From Owenia fusiformis (lineage: Eukaryota > Annelida > Polychaeta > Sabellida > Oweniidae), in the NCBI GenBank assembly GCA_903813345.2, contig CAIIXF020000003.1, positions 29,029,248 to 29,093,247 of the forward strand: a DNA stretch of 64,000 bases, written 5' to 3'. The position numbers and the translations under genes are program-made. The notes below the pieces were generated by a model. The model was given only the letters and a program-made list of their open reading frames with translations, did no database searches and had not been told where the DNA came from. Shown in pieces: positions 1-13,194 of the stretch. The number at the start of each line of letters is the position of its first letter. Within the stretch, counting starts at the first letter, position 1.

Positions 1-1800
1 CGCAATAATATTGTGTTAAATCGCTTGATGTTATGTGTTTTTATATTATTGTCAAGTATCAATTGCACGTTATCGCAGCAAAATGGTTTCGATGGATCCA
101 GAACTTGCATCCAAGGAAAGAATAGCAAAGAGGTTAAACTTAATAACGGCCCCAAGAAAATTCCTAATAGTAAAGAACGCCGTTATTGAGTTTAACGACG
201 TTGAACTAACACACTAGCTGCTTCTATTTTGCGTAAAATGCTTTCCTGGCCTGTCTACCCAACCAAAGTATTAATATTACATTAGGCACGTAAAACGCTT
301 GGTAATAGAAGAAATATAAGCATGCTTCTTGAATTTAAATTTTTTTTCACTTTCAGGTGAATCTGATAGTCTAGATGTAAAACTATATCAAAATGATAGC
401 GCGACCTTTGTACACATATTCCAAACTGCTTATAGACTAACATTTTGTAAGTTGCACCATCACAGGGTGTGTTTTATTTTAGTCTCAGACTAAATTAAGC
501 ATGACGGTTGAACGCATGGGTAAGGTACAACACAAGGGTGATGAAACTTGAGCAACTGATGTTTTCATCTTTTCAAAAAGATCGGGTCTAGTTTCTTGAT
601 ATATTTATCTGTAAATGTCTGTAACAACATCCTAGACAATGAACGAGACAGTGAATTTCATAGTTATACCTACACAAACTCCCAATGTAGTATACAGTAT
701 AACGTACGGCAGCACGGGTATATTTACCTGAGATAGGTTATAACGCAAATTCACATTTCTTGTGTTGTTCCTTACCGTTACCATTTTGAAAAGATGAGAA
801 CATTAGTTTGTTTAAATCACATCATCCTCGTGTTGTACCTTACCCCGCACATTCAACTGTCACACTTAAACTGGTACACATCCTGTGACTATGTGCCTCT
901 AAGCAGCGATTTCATTAACGGCGTCCTTCAATGGAGAGGACGTAAATTAAAAGAATAATTACGTAATTGGTACGCAATTTGAATTTCGTAAATCACTTGT
1001 GAATCCACTAAATAATTGAAGGAAATTCTATTTTTAAAAGAAATAAAATTTTTCTTTCGAAGTTTCCTTCCCGGAAGTTGATTTCTGATCGAAATAGTAC
1101 GAGGCATGTGATAGGAAAAATAGTTATCCAATACTCGATATCCGAGCAGTAATCTGTACGATTCTTACGATTGGCCGCTAGCTGAAGATCTGATTTAAAC
1201 CATTTTCTATTGGTCAAGTGCGATCCCAAGATCATTATTTAAGAATGTGCATGCGCAAGAAACTGAACCAAAACATTGAACCTCGCGCAGATTGCCCCTA
1301 AACTAAAGCAAAATCAGTAGCTACAATAGCTAATTGCTTCGAAATACGCAAAGAAAATGTGTTTCTAATGGTTGAATATAAGTCGAGGTGATGGTATCTG
1401 TATCATTCAATGACATACTAGACTCGCCAGAACACTGATTTAGACTGATAAATAGCAAAAGCGATACAAAATTTCATCAATTTTATGTCGGTTAGTGTAA
1501 AAGCGTGACTTTGAATTCCCGGGAACATTTTTTCAAGTGATGCAGTATTTTGAGGGGAGACGCATATTTTGAAAATCATTACATCCCAGGGACGCAATCT
1601 TGGACAAACCTACTGAAAATATTGCTCTAGGGGACCAAACTTGGTATAACTTACGGCCTTAGATGAGTTGGAACAAAGCTGTATTTTACTCAAATAATTA
1701 CAAATTACTCATTTTTCATGCTTATTTCATTACCAAGATATGGTGTCTCAAGAATAACTTTATCCCATACCAGGACTATGATCCTGAGAACATCCCAATA
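1..1800. other. Intergenic DNA, no gene recognised
   Basis: AT-rich sequence upstream of the MEP-1-like gene. The only open frames are under 90 codons, lack splice context and look like chance. I see no repeat, RNA gene or promoter that I can support. Confidence 0.5.
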
Positions 1801-1808
1801 GATTGTCC

Positions 1809-2335
1809 TAGGGCTGTGCCGGAACCGGTTCGGACGGTTCGGAATCGGAACCGGAACTTGGTCTCACGGAATCGGAACTTTCGGAACCCCTTTTGGTTCA
1901 CAAATGAAAATAATTATGTATGAGTGAGTTCGACGGCGATCATGACGATATCGTCGTCCAAGTTTGTCAGGTTAACACTTACCTTTCCTGTCAAGCAAGT
2001 TTGAATGTTTTTACGAAAGAAATAGACTCTAAAATCTGTAAAAAGAGAGAAAATTCGATCTTTTTTCTACTTGTTTTCACTTCCGGCTGCTCTGACCATA
2101 ATGCGCATGCGTAATTGAAAAAGTTTTGAAACGAAATCAACGAAATTGAAAAACTGTTTAAAAAACATCACTGGAGGAACAATGGTCACGGATATTAACG
2201 ATTCAAAGCAAGTACTAAGGTAAGGGTCCGATATTGTTCCGAAACCCTTCGGAACATGATATTAAAATTCCGAATTCCGGTATTTTAACAAAAGTCCGCG
2301 GTTCGGACCGATTCCGGTCGAATGGCACGGCCCTA
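1809..2335. mobile_element. hAT-type MITE (527 bp) with 8-bp TSD
   Basis: The element starts TAGGGCTGTGCC and ends GGCACGGCCCTA, an inverted repeat with one mismatch. It is flanked on both sides by the same 8 bp, GATTGTCC (1801-1808 and 2336-2343). Subterminal parts are rich in CGGAACCGG and GGTTCGGA motifs in both orientations. An 8-bp duplication with a TAGGGCTGTGC-like terminus is typical of non-autonomous hAT transposons. No transposase is encoded. Confidence 0.88.
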
Positions 2336-2343
2336 GATTGTCC

Positions 2344-3080
2344 ATTTTATTACAATATGGGAGAAAAATCCACACTTTGCACACTTACATGACCTGCCTC
2401 AATGAATTCCTGTGTATGTAGTTGAATCCCCAGTCTTGTAGGTTAATTGGCAGAACGAGGAAACTTTCCATTTTTATCAAGAAAGATCACCTCTTTTCAA
2501 GATGCCCATAGATTTTAGAAGTCGTAAGAATCCTTTTAGAATCCTGTAATAATATCCAGGTCTGGTGCTGCAGATCAGAGCCAGGATGTTCCAAAAGATG
2601 GAGGGATTTTGATGGTTGAAATAAGTTTTAAAAAAAACAAGCTAAAATTACTATTAATAAAAACAAAATTTCCTCATTTTGCTGATTTATCCAAATTAAT
2701 TCTTAAAAACTCAGGAATTCAGTATATGAAAAAATGGTGTGGATTTTTCTCCCATATTATGATCATACAGCCAATCTGTTGGACTTTTCTCAGGACCATA
2801 TTGTCTTGGCACTGGATAACATAAGAAAATAATGAATGCGCTCAAGTCATTACACATCAGATGCACATGATCAGTCATCTTGACTATGTACGGATATTTT
2901 GACTACCTCTGATAATGGAGACCATGCTGGTCTGCTTGAAAGCTCATGAGGCCACTGAACACTGGACAAATTAAATTCTTGGATACTAGTTACCTCTTAT
3001 CAGTTTCATAAGGAGTTGCCACGGGTGTCAAATATAAATTAAATTCTGATATATTTTTATTCAATTGTTCATATGATTTC
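2344..3080. other. Upstream region/5' intron of the MEP-1-like gene
   Basis: No coding potential is seen. It ends in a polypyrimidine-like tract and an AG at about 3080-3082, just before the exon carrying the first ATG used here, so a 5' untranslated exon probably lies further upstream; I could not locate it. Confidence 0.4.
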
Positions 3081-3112
3081 AGGAATGCCATCTGATTGCC
3101 TTTGCTGTTACA

Positions 3113-6100
3113 ATGAAATTGAATGGTAGTACAAGGATGGACTCCAACAATGCAGACATGGAGACCTCTAATGATGAACTAGCTACTAAAAAGCCAAATG
3201 GCAATCATGTAGCCGACAACATGAAAGATCCAGATATCGGGCTACCAAATGGTGTCACAAATTTGAAAAAAGTTGACTCAGAAAAATGTTCATCGATTGA
3301 TAACGATAATGAATCTGAAAGATCACCCCCTACGCTTGAGAAAGAATCTGATTCTGATGAGTTTATGGATTGTGAGGATGGATTAGAGAGATCAAATGGT
3401 GAAACAAAGCCTGATGAAGGTGAAGCACATGATGTTGATAATGATGTTGAAAAAGGTCAATGTGATAGCCATGATGAGATCATGGACACAGATGAATCGC
3501 CACCAAAAAATCTAACAAATGGTAATAATATGGGTGATGGGGATTCAAGTTGTGACTTTAAAAATCTTGATGCATCAGAACAGTCTAAGGACCATAAATC
3601 TAGTGACAATGAAGTAACTGAAGAATCAAAATCACCTGTAACCAAAGACATTAAGGGTACACCAGATAAAAGTGCTAACCCCTCTAGAGCAGCCACCCCT
3701 AGTACGGAGTCTGGGGACAACGCAGCATCATTGTCTGAGGAGGATGTACCTTTGAACTCTCGTTTGGCAACCAGTTCACCTGTAGTGGACTCTGCAAGCA
3801 CTACCCCTGCTCAGTCTCGAAGTGCCACGCCTAAAGTTGGAGGTTCTGACTCTAAAATGATTGTTATCAGTAGCCCTGAATCTAAAAAAGATGTGAAAGA
3901 CAGTGAATCAACGACCAAGAAAGAGGAAACTAAACTTGCTGAAAAAGCAGGAACCAAAGAAAAGGTAAATTCATAGATAATAGATAAGTGTTCATATTTT
4001 GCATTTTGAACTCAAAATAAATATAAAATATAGGTTGATTTGATAGTGATAAAAAGTTGAAAAAAGTGATGAAAAAACAGATTCAAAGATGTATGTAAAA
4101 CTACCAATTCTGATACTGTGATAAAATCTTTTGATTTTAGGTTTCTGAGATTTGATTAGATATGTGGAAGAATGGCAGCTCATGAGAAGACCTGGTGAAG
4201 ATATATTGGGAAGGGATAAACCAGTTTTATTGGGCAAAAAACATTAACATTGCATTCTTTTTTTTTCAGCATTGCTCTTTCAGTATCATAATGATAAAGA
4301 GGGAGAGCGTCAGAGGGAAGACCTTGCTTGGTATATTGTGCTTCTACTAAAGGACGATTCTCTGTTTGGAGAACAGTCTCCTGGGCTAATAATTTTTTTC
4401 ATGAAAAATATAGAAATATTACCCAAATTAAACTATGAATATTCAAAAGAGGACATTTAATTCTACAAGATGTAAAAATAACAAATTGGTCTGAAGCAGG
4501 GATAACGCTCAATTAGACCGATTCAATAAAATACAAGTCTCGATTTGGGGAAAGAAGTTCATCAGTGTACTGCGCTAATATTTTTTTTGCGAAAAATCAA
4601 GAAATATTACCCAAATTAAATTATGACTATTCAAAAGAGGACATTCAAATCTATATTATGTAAAAAAATCAAATTTGTCCGAAGCAGGGATAATGCTCAT
4701 TTAGATTGATGAACTTCGTTCTCCAAACCGAGAATCGTCCTTTGGTGGGTCTGCCAAATTAAGTCGCTAAATTCCTGAGAATTTGCACTGCATTTTCCAC
4801 ATTTTCCAGTTAAAAATTAACTTTCAAAAATCAAAATGTTAAAAACGGCAAATCCACCAAAATAAGTAGCACCAAATTAAGTAGAAGTACAGTTATTGGA
4901 ATTATTTGCAGAAATACTGTTTGACCTGACCACTGGAGTTTAAAATCACCACCATTCCTAATTTTTTTTTTTATTCTTTTTCATTACCATAGCTCTAAAG
5001 TTAAGACGACTCAATATGCTTTTGATATCAATTTATCAATCACACATATTTATAAAGACTTCTTGAAATGACATGTTGCCACAAGTGCAGAATTGTGCAT
5101 AATTTAATCTGAATCAAATCCTGAACCCGAGTTTACTAAAAATTGAATGGGACACCATCTTTAATGATGAAATAATTATTAAAATTTGAAACAAGGTTAT
5201 TTTACAGATGATCCAGAATCTAAGTACAACTATGCACTCTGTGGCCTCATTAGAAACACAAAATGGCCGTCCCTTGCAACTTTTATAAAATGGCGGCAAT
5301 TTTGAACCCAAATGACCTTTTGGAATACTGCCAGGTTGGATTGGATTTGAACCAGCTCTGTGTAAACAGCATAACCTGCAGTGGTTACACATTAACATAA
5401 TTTATTCAATCTACAATTTGATTGGTTAGTGAAATTTGAGCTATTTCTAGCTCAAGCGATGTCAAGTTTTGTTAAAAGATGGCAGCTAGATCAACATGAC
5501 AACTCATTTATTGATTTTTTAGACACAGTGGAAAATAAATGAAATTGACCATTTTCTTTCACTTTTTTCATCAACAAATGCATTCTAATAAACAGATGCC
5601 TTAGTAGCATGAACACTATTAACACGTGTGTTATTTGTTAAAGAGACCTTGCAATGCGACTTTATTGTCCAGAACACATTGTACCTACAAACTTTTCTAT
5701 GATTTGCAATTACGAAACAATTGGCTTTGTCCAAGTACAATATTTCTACTTTATTTTTAGGTAGAAGGACTGAAGAGACGACTGAACCAAAATACAAATT
5801 TTATATACACGCAAATTCATATACCTGTTGAATTATTTTGTATGTTTTTTCTATTCATAGGTCCCAAGAAAAAGAGTTGTGAAGAAGAATGTATTTGATG
5901 AACAGGTGACACCTAAAGGGGGTGATGGTTCTGAAAATTTGCGGCCAATGTCCAAGATACTATATGGAATAGGTAAGATTATTGGGAGAGATACAATGTG
6001 TAGATAAGCAAAATAAGAAGAATGAGATCTGATATATGCTATAAACAGTTAGTGGGCTGTATATGCAACATATATGCTACAGTGTTCTCCGCAGGATTTT

Positions 6101-8647
6101 CCTCAAGTGGGTGCAGAATTCTCATTACTACAATCTAGACCGAAATTTGTCAAAATATGCCAATTTTTTATGGTTTTCTCATTTTCAAGTACTTTAATGC
6201 TCGGAGATCACTGCTAGACTCTAGTACAAAATATTTCCCCTTAGCTTGGATATCCCAACTAATCATGATTTTTCAAATCTTAATTAGGCATAAAATATGT
6301 TCAACTGCATTTTCAACAGTTCTTAAGGTCCCAAATGGTTGATTTCAAGTTAACAAAACTAAAGGAGGCATCAAAAGATCAATGTCTGATAGAAAACTAA
6401 ATAAATCTAGTTTGGGGGGAGGGGGTCAAAGCTATTTCAGTTTGCTATCCGACAAATTTCAACATTTAAATTTTTCGCAATTTCGACTTGAAATGCCTTG
6501 GAATGGTTTGAAAATAAAGACTTTACCAGATGCCTTCTTCACCAAGATGCATGCAACATGGAATATTATGCCTATTGTTGTAGGCACATGTTTTAAGAAT
6601 CACAAATAAGTTATAGTTCTGGCCCCATGAAAGTCCAAATTGAGTCGCTAAAACATGTGAAAAGTCCGCGATCAACTTTCATTGTATTTAGTTTTGAGGG
6701 GGAGGGGGGGGGGCTCCAACTCAAAACTAGATTTATTTAGTTTCCTATCAGACATTGTTGATGCCTCCCCTAAGTAGATGGATGAGTTAGCATGGATTGC
6801 TGATGTAACTCAGGCCTTTAGCATTATCAAACTTTGAAGTTCTAGGATTGCTCACTGAATCTGAATCGAAGTTGTGCAAAAATATATTTTTATTTTCAGG
6901 ATTGGACCTTTGTCGAGAGGTGACATTTAAGGAATTGATAGGCATTCAAGAGCGAAAGAAACGTAAGGGAGTTCTAGAGGAGACTGAGCTTGAACAGTTG
7001 GACCGTTTGAAACAAGGTCATGACCAACTGGTTGATAAAAACAACATGTACAAATTGAAACAGACCAAGAAATGTATAGCATGTGATTTCAAAACAGATG
7101 TACATTTGTCATTAGAGGATCATTTAGATTACCCCCATATTGTACGCTATAAACATTTCTGCTCGTTCTGTGAATTTTCTGGAGCTACCGAGGCACAGTG
7201 GATGTTCCACATGGAGGCTGAGCATACTAGAAAGGGGAAGATACACCCTGTAGAACCTGCTAATAGGTGTAAATATTGTGATTGGACTAATGCTAATCAG
7301 TATAAAATGGCCCAGCATAAACAAGGGTGTGCTAAGAAGTTCAATAGTTCACGTAACCAGGTTCCAGCAATGATGGAGTTTGATATCCCACTGTTTATGC
7401 CTCCGGGAGGGTTGAAACCTCTCCCAGCTCCGCCACCACCTAAAGTTATAGCACCCTCTGCCCCTCCAAGGCCTATCCAACAGGGAGTCTCACTTGTAAG
7501 GAATGCAGTGGCTAATCCACAGAGGTTCACAACGTTCTCTAATGCTTCAGCAACAGGAGCAACTGTAGCTAGACCTAATATACTTGCTAGGCAGTCCCAA
7601 CAGGTGATCTATAACCCACAAAACAATACTTACTTTCAACCAATGCAGCCATATGTGCTTCAAGTCTCAACTCCAAGCGCTCCACTCCTGGTCAGCTCAC
7701 CTGCACCTAGCTTAGTGTCAGCTGGGCTCCGTCCTGTCACCCCATTGGTCACCCCGGCCCAGACAGCCACCACCCTGCAGGTAGTAAACCCAAGTCCTAC
7801 CCCTACAGCATCCCAGGGACTTGAAGTATGTGAAATTTGTGGCGGGTTCATCAAAGATCGGGAATCTTTACGCGTGCATTTCTTCTGGGCTCATCAAGTG
7901 GATATCCATAAAGATTTGTTCAATCAACGCCAGGCTCATCTTAACTGTGAGCATTGCAACCAACGGTTTTGGACCTTCCAGGGTTTGACACGTCACAGAC
8001 AACTCAGTGGCCATGGTAAAGATGGAGCACCCAGTGCTGCTGCTACCCCTGCCCCCATTGCCAAGCTAAATGAGCCGACTATGACGTGTTATATCTGTAA
8101 TAGAAACAAGATTCCCAATCGCCTCTTTTCGAAGCATTTGGAACAGGTCCACAAGATCTCCTTATTAGGTATGCTTCAGAAATGCAGTTGTATGGTATGC
8201 GGTAAGAAGTTTACAACTCCAGATTTGACCAAGAATCATATCTTAATGACCCATGGAGCTATATTCAAAGTAAGCGATTTCGATGCAAATGTCCCTTGTG
8301 TTGATGGCAAGAGAATACCCTGTTTACCTTGTAATATGAGCTTCCCCAACATGGTCACATATAGCCAACATATAGCTTCAGTACATCAAAAGAAATGTAA
8401 CATGTGCACATACACATGCAGCACAATGGAAAACCTTAAGAAGCACACCAGAGAAGCACATGGGACTTACGTGAAATGTCAAATCTGTAAGAAGAGTTTA
8501 CTCGCAGGCCAGGAACACAATGCCCATGTACAAAATAAGCATTTAAGGACCATGAAAATCAAATTGAAACGATTGAACTCTTCCGATCTTCGTAAATGGA
8601 AACGGCCAAGGTCGCATTCGGATGAACCTATTGTTGTTGAAAATTAG
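3113..8647 (+). CDS. MEP-1-like multi-zinc-finger protein
   Basis: Three coding exons join in phase: 3113-3964, 5861-5972 and 6900-8647, giving about 903 residues. Exon 1 encodes an acidic Ser/Thr/Asp-rich disordered region (about residues 1-284). Exon 2 holds a short basic stretch, VPRKRVVKKN. Exon 3 starts GLDLCREVTFKELIGIQERK and then carries about ten C2H2/CCHC fingers, including CIACDF, CSFCEF, CKYCDW, CEICGG, CEHCNQ, CYICNR, CMVCGK, CLPCNM, CNMCTY and CQICKK. A Pro/Ala/Gln-rich linker separates the first three fingers from the rest. The finger arrangement and conserved entry helix remind me of MEP-1 (MOG-interacting and ectopic P-granules protein 1), which in flies and worms works with Mi-2 in chromatin repression. 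The family call is from memory; the zinc-finger nature is directly visible. The terminator TAG is at 8645-8647. The ATG at 3113 is the first in frame; an ATG in another frame lies just upstream. Confidence 0.68.
4346..4748. mobile_element. TIR element with internal tandem duplication (intron 1)
   Basis: The left end AAAGGACGATTCTCTGTTTG (4349 on) is mirrored by CAAACCGAGAATCGTCCTTT near 4723-4742, a 20-bp inverted repeat with one mismatch. Inside, a stretch of about 150 bp (containing AAATATTACCCAAATTAAA and GAAGCAGGGATAA) occurs twice in direct orientation, near 4405-4500 and 4590-4700. It looks like a small non-autonomous DNA transposon within intron 1 of the zinc-finger gene. Confidence 0.7.
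6070..6215. mobile_element. Dispersed repeat copy, related to one at 60.9 kb
   Basis: The motifs 'TCCGCAGGATTTTCCTCAAG', 'GGGTGCAGAATTCTCATT', 'GTCAAAATATGCC' and 'TCTCATTTTCAAGT' recur in the same order near 60930-61130 inside the ZC3H18 gene, and a short piece recurs near 52740. This marks a dispersed, probably MITE-type family; the right end here reads GGAGATCACTGC, like the other copy. Confidence 0.6.
6360..6775. mobile_element. MITE with about 50-bp terminal inverted repeats (intron 2)
   Basis: The left arm, containing GGAGGCATCAA, TGTCTGATAG and AACTAAATAAATCTAGTTT (6364-6415), is the reverse complement of the right arm (about 6710-6772), which contains AAACTAGATTTATTTAGTTT, CTATCAGACA and TTGATGCCTCC. 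G-rich runs lie just inside both arms. It sits in the last intron of the zinc-finger gene. Confidence 0.78.
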
Positions 8648-9068
8648 AAAATATACAAACAGTGAATAATAGAAATATACAAACATTTATATGCATGCAA
8701 TTAACAAATTGGATACTAATTAAGTTAAGTACTGAGGGATAGGAAATTGATCATTTTATATATTTTGTATATTCTGAAAAGTGATAACTGACAATGTCAA
8801 ATTAATGTGAGGCAATTGATTATCATATCTTGTGAACACCTTGAGGGGATACGTGAAATACCACAATCATGGGTTTTTATCGGAGTATCTGTTTAGTTTC
8901 GTAGATAAATACTGTGCAATAGCTTAGCCCTAGTATTGTAACATTTAAGTGTTTGCAGGGGCAAAACAAATGAAAAAACAGAGATTAGAGATAATAATTT
9001 CAACAGTGAAACATTTGCAAGATACAACAAGTATCATTGTTTGTTTTTACGTGAAAATCTGACTGGCC
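8648..9068 (+). other. 3' untranslated/flanking region of the zinc-finger gene
   Basis: Non-coding AT-rich DNA after the stop codon. An AATAAA-like hexamer occurs at about 9314, beyond the adjacent MITE, and could end the transcript; this is only a possibility. Confidence 0.35.
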
Positions 9069-9072
9069 TTAA

Positions 9073-9293
9073 GGTCAGGGTGCACTTTGATGAAATTTCA
9101 TGACCATGTGCTATTTTCAGATAAACAACTCATTCCACACATCATCTACATCTTTCATTCTTGCACAAAAGATGCATTAGTTTACCTAGACTATTAATTG
9201 AGGGTTTATAATTCTTCAGAATGTTTTAATAACTAGAAAATTCAGTGGTTTACTTTTCAAAATTGCAAAAAAATTCTGAAGTGCACCCTGGCC
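9073..9293. mobile_element. TTAA-flanked MITE (221 bp)
   Basis: Inverted ends GG[T/C]CAGGGTGCACTT (left 9073 on; right reads AGTGCACCCTGGCC to 9293) are bounded by TTAA at 9069-9072 and 9294-9297. TTAA target duplication fits piggyBac- or Kolobok-type non-autonomous elements. No coding capacity. Confidence 0.72.
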
Positions 9294-9297
9294 TTAA

Positions 9298-11400
9298 CCA
9301 GACTTGCATCTTGAATAAATGTGATTTATATCTTGTCATGGAATTTGTGTTAGTCAATGTTTAATTAAGGGAGTAGGCCTAATAGCTGTATTTTCACGCT
9401 AAAACAACTTTTTCATAATTATATTATATTGCACAATCAATAGACTTGGATGTAAACATTTTCTGTAAGTTTTGAAGCTTTAAAGATTGTTTATGTATAA
9501 AAGTGCAAGTGATTTAGTCAATTCAGAACTCACTAAACTGCTTACTTTGGGTGAGGAATTAATGTGAAGCTTTGATAAATTAAAAAAAGTTAATGTCCAA
9601 CTCTATTGATTGTTAGATATCATATATGATTTTAACATACACAGCCAATCTCATACAGTAAACTGCGGTAGCGTTTTGGCTACATGGGCTAAGGTGCAGT
9701 GAAATATGGTACCGTAGACTAAGATACCATGACACCATAGTGTACCATACTCAAACAGTATTGTTCTTGACCATACTCTTAATGTTATGTAAAGTACCAT
9801 TATTTTAGAGTGTGGATTGGAGGTGTTTACTTTGGGGTAGTTTAGATGAGAAATGCAGCTATTAGCCCTTTAATTTGGTATTATCTGATTTTGGAACTTA
9901 ATGTTTTCTATTTTTTTGTACCAAAAAGAATTATCCCGTGGGATAATGATAAAAAAATCTCTGCTATAGCATATATCAAGTGGAAATGATTGCCAGATTA
10001 TAACTCTAGTATTGCTATGTCCGCAACATTTCTACTTGAGAAAGTCAAGTTTGCTCGTTTAACCCAGCCAATATCAATTTCTCCATCATTCTAGAGCAGG
10101 TTGTGCACAGTATCTACATTACATGAAGTTAAGCTCATAAAATGTTAAAGGCTGATATGTTCCAAAATGACTTACACAATTGTTTTTCCCACCTTAATCA
10201 TCTATTACAGTGTACACCTTATCTTGGTCAACCTTAAAAAATTGATTCATGATTTTTCAAAGTTGTACATAAGTTTCAAGAAGATCATGTTTTCAATATC
10301 TGTGTAGACATTGAACTCGACTGTTGACTCATTGTACTTGACTGTTGACTTGACATAACTCACTTTGACTCATTGTTCTCAATAGTCGACTCTTCCAAGT
10401 GAACATTCTTACTCTTACTCAAGAGTTTCATTATTAGAATTAGAAATCTGGCAGAGGGAAAATAAAAGAAGAAATCACAGGCAGAATTCCTTGAAACAAA
10501 AGGCAATTTTGGTAAATAACAAAATGGAGAAAATTACTCGCTATTTCGTTGTAAAAAACCTTGGTATTACATCACAGTGGCATTCCCTTTGGAGCACACT
10601 CGCGCCAATAATAATTGTAAAGGAAAAACATTGATTAAACAATTATTTTGATGCTAAATCATTGAAGGGGGTCAGGTCAAATATCAGTTGTCATTTTTGC
10701 AAAAATATTTATGATAAGATGAGGAGTTAAAGTAAAGTTTTGTTTTGTGTTATTTGAAATGTATGATATTAGTGTAATTTCAAAAATTGATAAGGTTTAT
10801 CAAATTTGAGGAGGGGGCTGTGTCTTGAATGATTAAGTTTCCAAAGAAAAATAATTTATATTTTACCTGACCCTTAATGATAATTATAAATAAGGGCAAA
10901 ATGCAAAAGATGTTTAGTGCAGTGTAATACACAGCCAAACAGAAAAAAGATGTATCTTAAATGTTTGATAGAGTTTGACATTTTGACCTAACCCAATGAA
11001 GTGAGTGATGGAACAGGTCCTCTGCTGTAGTCTAGTTATTAGGTCCTAGTAAATGTCAGTTATATTGTTATGTAATGGTAAAGGTGTATGAATGTTGACT
11101 TTAAAAGGCAATATATATTATATTATTAAATTCAATCCATTGTTTATTGTTACATTTTGTTTACAAAACCAATAGTCAAGAATGCAGAAGGATGTGATGA
11201 GTATCAGAATGCATAACTCCTCTGCAGTGGTATGTCATTCATTCACATTTAGTCATGGTTGGCTGAATGATCATTGCTTTTGCAAAATGGGGCAAAATCA
11301 ATTTGGACCCAAGTTTTAAACATTGTAAAGGTCAGTGCACGGGGCATATAGGGATATTGGAAGGTGTGGCATAGAGAGCTTAGTATGAATACACTCATCA
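9298..11400. other. Intergenic DNA, no gene recognised
   Basis: About 2.1 kb of AT-rich DNA with no convincing frame. Around 10310-10420 there is a short degenerate run of GACTGTTGACT / GACTCATTG motifs. Nothing else is supported. Confidence 0.45.
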
Positions 11401-12260
11401 GAGGCGGATCCAGGATTTTGTGTTAGGGGGCGGGGCGTTTGATAATAACTGTGAGAAGTAAACCTCGTTCGTGAGTGCAACTAATAGGGGTTTGGGGGTT
11501 CTCCCCCCAGAAAATTTCGAAAAATGAAGATCATTTGGTGCATTTTAACCAATTCCAGAGCGAGAATAGGAGGGTCTGGGGAATTCACCCCATAGAATTT
11601 CGAAAATTGAACAGCATTTGGTGCATTCTGACCAATTTCAGGGCGTAGGTCCCATTTCCGGGGCGGATTTATGCGTATGCAATGCGTTATCGACAATAGT
11701 ATAGTTTCCATATAGCTTTTGAAATCTCGCTAAATATCGTTTTTCGTGAGATTTTAAGAGATTTCCATATTAGACCTCTAATGACTTACATTACCTTCTT
11801 TTAAATAGCATATTTGAATCCAGTGAAATGTTTTCTCCTACAATAGCTTTGATTTACAGTTTTTTAATTTGAATAATTTTCTATGACAATTAAAAAAAAC
11901 TTGGGCCAAATCTCCATGGATGCAATGCTAAAATTCTTTAAAACCTTGGATTATTTGAATGTCAACCAACATTTGCATGTTTAATCTCAACATGTACATA
12001 AAGAGGGTCATAATGGGGTATATCATTCAAGTTTTATACATATTCAACTAACACTCTTTGATAAATCATGAAATTAAGCCACTTTCCAAGATTTTAGCAT
12101 GTAAGTGAATGGAACTCTACCCCAAATTAAAAGCTGAATAAAAGATGGCAGCACTAGATTCCATTGCTTTTTCTGCTATATAGAAACTATCATATTCATA
12201 ACCATCTATTTTGATGTCCAGTTAAAATTCTGACTCCCCCCGTCTAGATCCGCTAGTGCT
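11401..12260. mobile_element. Probable hAT-like element, GGCGGATCCAGG type ends
   Basis: The left end reads CAGAGGCGGATCCAGGATTT followed by a G-run; the right end (to about 12257) reads CTCCCCCCGTCTAGATCCGCTAGTG. The ends are imperfect inverted repeats and both flanks contain CTCAT. The interior has two similar units of about 115 bp (11500-11660, sharing ATTTGGTGCATT and ACCAATT). The target duplication is not clean, so the borders are tentative. Confidence 0.5.
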
Positions 12261-12299
12261 CATGCAAGATTACATCCTATACTCCTCTATATGGCCACC

Positions 12300-12545
12300 A
12301 ATTCTTTGCAATTAGAGATGGGCTCATCTCTCCATGTCATACATGGCTCAGCTCGCTCAGTCTCAGGCGATTCTTTTTCGAAGATTTGCAATATCTGGTG
12401 GATGAATGGTGAACACTCTCCTGAGATGGCTCCAAAAGAAAGGGTCACAGTAATTCCGCAAGAACTCCCATTCGCACTTAGCCCTAAATTGACTTTTGCA
12501 ATATCTGGACCTTTGGCCGACAGTGCAAAAGGAATGATCGCCCAA
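12300..12545 (-). pseudogene. Possible DDE transposase remnant
   Basis: On the minus strand a frame contains FFWSHLRRVFTIHPPDIANL, which resembles the segment around the last catalytic acidic residue of mariner-like DDE transposases (the family pattern is roughly 'D-x-F-L-W-G-x-L-K ... V-Y ... P ... L'). Only about 60 codons remain open and no intact domain is present. The DNA just downstream (to about 12690) ends with ATACGCCCTGTATATC, a typical transposon-end-like string. It is a fossil at best. Confidence 0.35.
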
Positions 12546-13194
12546 CCCTAACCACTACTGTAAACGCCAATGCTGACATCACAGTGCAAAGAAGAACGTG
12601 GCTTTATGGCGTGCACATTGAAGGAAATTGATGTAGTAAGACATCACTGGTTTTGTGGTTTTACGAGATAACTGTTCGTTGCGTTTTTTGATACGCCCTG
12701 TATATCTAGTTGTTATAAGACTGGACAAATAATACCTAAAGTTTGGAAACTTAATGATGAATTATCACAAATATGTTGAATGTAATTTTTTCACCCAATC
12801 TGTAGTCATTTTTTAATCTAAGTCACCCGGGGACATTGTTGTTGACGAGTAACTGTATATACTCAGTGTGGCCGGTCATTTTTGCTCATTTTTGCAAAGC
12901 ATATATAGTAAGTTTGATGTTCTCTCGAAGGATTTTAAATACCACGATAGAACCGCACGTTTAAGATATCAAAATAGCAAACAAGTAATTTAGGGATTTA
13001 AATGCCCAAAAACTTAATTAGATCTTAGTATTTGTCTACTCTTGCATCGGTAATAATTTTAAGAAACGGGAGCTCTGTTCAGGAAGAAATTTTCAAGATG
13101 GCCACCAAATTTTAAACTGGTCGCCATTTTTCATTACAAGAGTAATAATTTGATCAGTGTACAGGCTAGTAGATTTATGTCTTATGAGCAAATA

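Noticed and set aside
3457-3801. 114-codon antisense frame in exon 1 of the zinc-finger gene
   Set aside because: Shadow of the low-complexity coding exon.
12291-12551. 86-codon plus-strand frame
   Set aside because: It overlaps an opposite-strand transposase-like fragment within transposon debris; no support as a gene.
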